This document shows, piece by piece, positions 5,106-5,202 of a stretch of DNA of 5,202 nucleotides; the stretch's first letter is position 1; the number at the start of each line of letters is the position of its first letter. A program made the translations under genes and the position numbers. This stretch comes from Phycisphaerae bacterium. GTDB lineage: Bacteria; Planctomycetota; Phycisphaerae; Phycisphaerales; SM1A02. The notes beneath the pieces are model-generated. The model did not search any database. It was not told where the DNA came from and saw nothing but the letters and a program-made list of their open reading frames with translations. The DNA lies in assembly GCA_016873355.1 (NCBI GenBank), contig VGXK01000176.1, positions 1 through 5,202 of the forward strand, read 5' to 3'.

Positions 5106-5202
5106 TTGAAGCATCGTGGAAGTGGTGATTCGCGATCACGAGCTGCATGAATCTACATGAAACGCGATGCCGCCGTGCCGGCGCCCGATGGCGACGCTTC
5201 GA
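5106..5202 (-). promoter_or_regulatory. Upstream region of DUF1801-osmC pair with dyad and direct repeat
   Basis: No gene is seen between 5115 and the right edge. Ahead of the DUF1801 start there is a short dyad, GTGAT-TCGCG-ATCAC (5125-5139), and next to it an imperfect 10-bp tandem repeat, AGCTGCATGA/ATCTACATGA (5141-5150 and 5151-5160, 8 of 10 identical). Such elements next to a peroxidase operon could be operators, but both are short enough to be chance. I cannot place a confident -35/-10 pair. Confidence 0.3.

Overview
The window is a gene-dense stretch of GC-rich bacterial DNA. Several predicted exported proteins carry lipoprotein-type signal peptides, which points to a Gram-negative-type (diderm) bacterium. 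The extreme GC bias, proline/alanine/arginine-rich coding and PD40-propeller and DUF4185-like lipoproteins would suit lineages such as Myxococcota, Gemmatimonadota, Acidobacteriota or Planctomycetota. Nothing here fixes the phylum.

Layout. (1) On the + strand, positions 2-625 hold the 3' part of an ImuA/RecA-like SOS-mutagenesis protein whose start lies before the window. (2) Everything else is on the - strand. Read in the direction of transcription (right to left) the genes are: a DUF1801 protein (5105-4686); an OsmC/Ohr-family peroxiredoxin (4665-4189); a 101-bp gap; a lipoprotein intradiol ring-cleavage dioxygenase-like protein (4087-3524); a YhbS-type GNAT N-acetyltransferase beginning at a TTG that overlaps the dioxygenase stop (3527-3018); a TolB-like PD40 beta-propeller lipoprotein (2985-1885); a 153-bp gap that may hide a 45-codon ORF; and a DUF4185-like exported propeller protein (1731-553). 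The last of these overlaps the ImuA-like gene tail-to-tail by 73 bp.

How the genes may work together. DUF1801 and OsmC form a closely spaced pair, and OsmC proteins reduce organic hydroperoxides. The dioxygenase, GNAT and TolB-like genes are spaced like one transcription unit (4-bp overlap, then 32 bp), possibly continuing into the DUF4185-like gene. Three of those four products are predicted to leave the cytoplasm, so this looks like an envelope-associated set, but its pathway cannot be named from sequence alone. The DUF1801-OsmC end has visibly lower GC than the propeller end, so the two blocks may have different histories.

I see no rRNA, tRNA, CRISPR array, transposase, riboswitch or convincing intrinsic terminator. 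The most interesting points are the exported dioxygenase, which keeps all four iron ligands but has Asp at the usual catalytic Arg position, the TTGA-coupled acetyltransferase, the convergent coding overlap, and the ImuA-like gene with no imuB after it. I did not find convincing evidence for a wholly new system.
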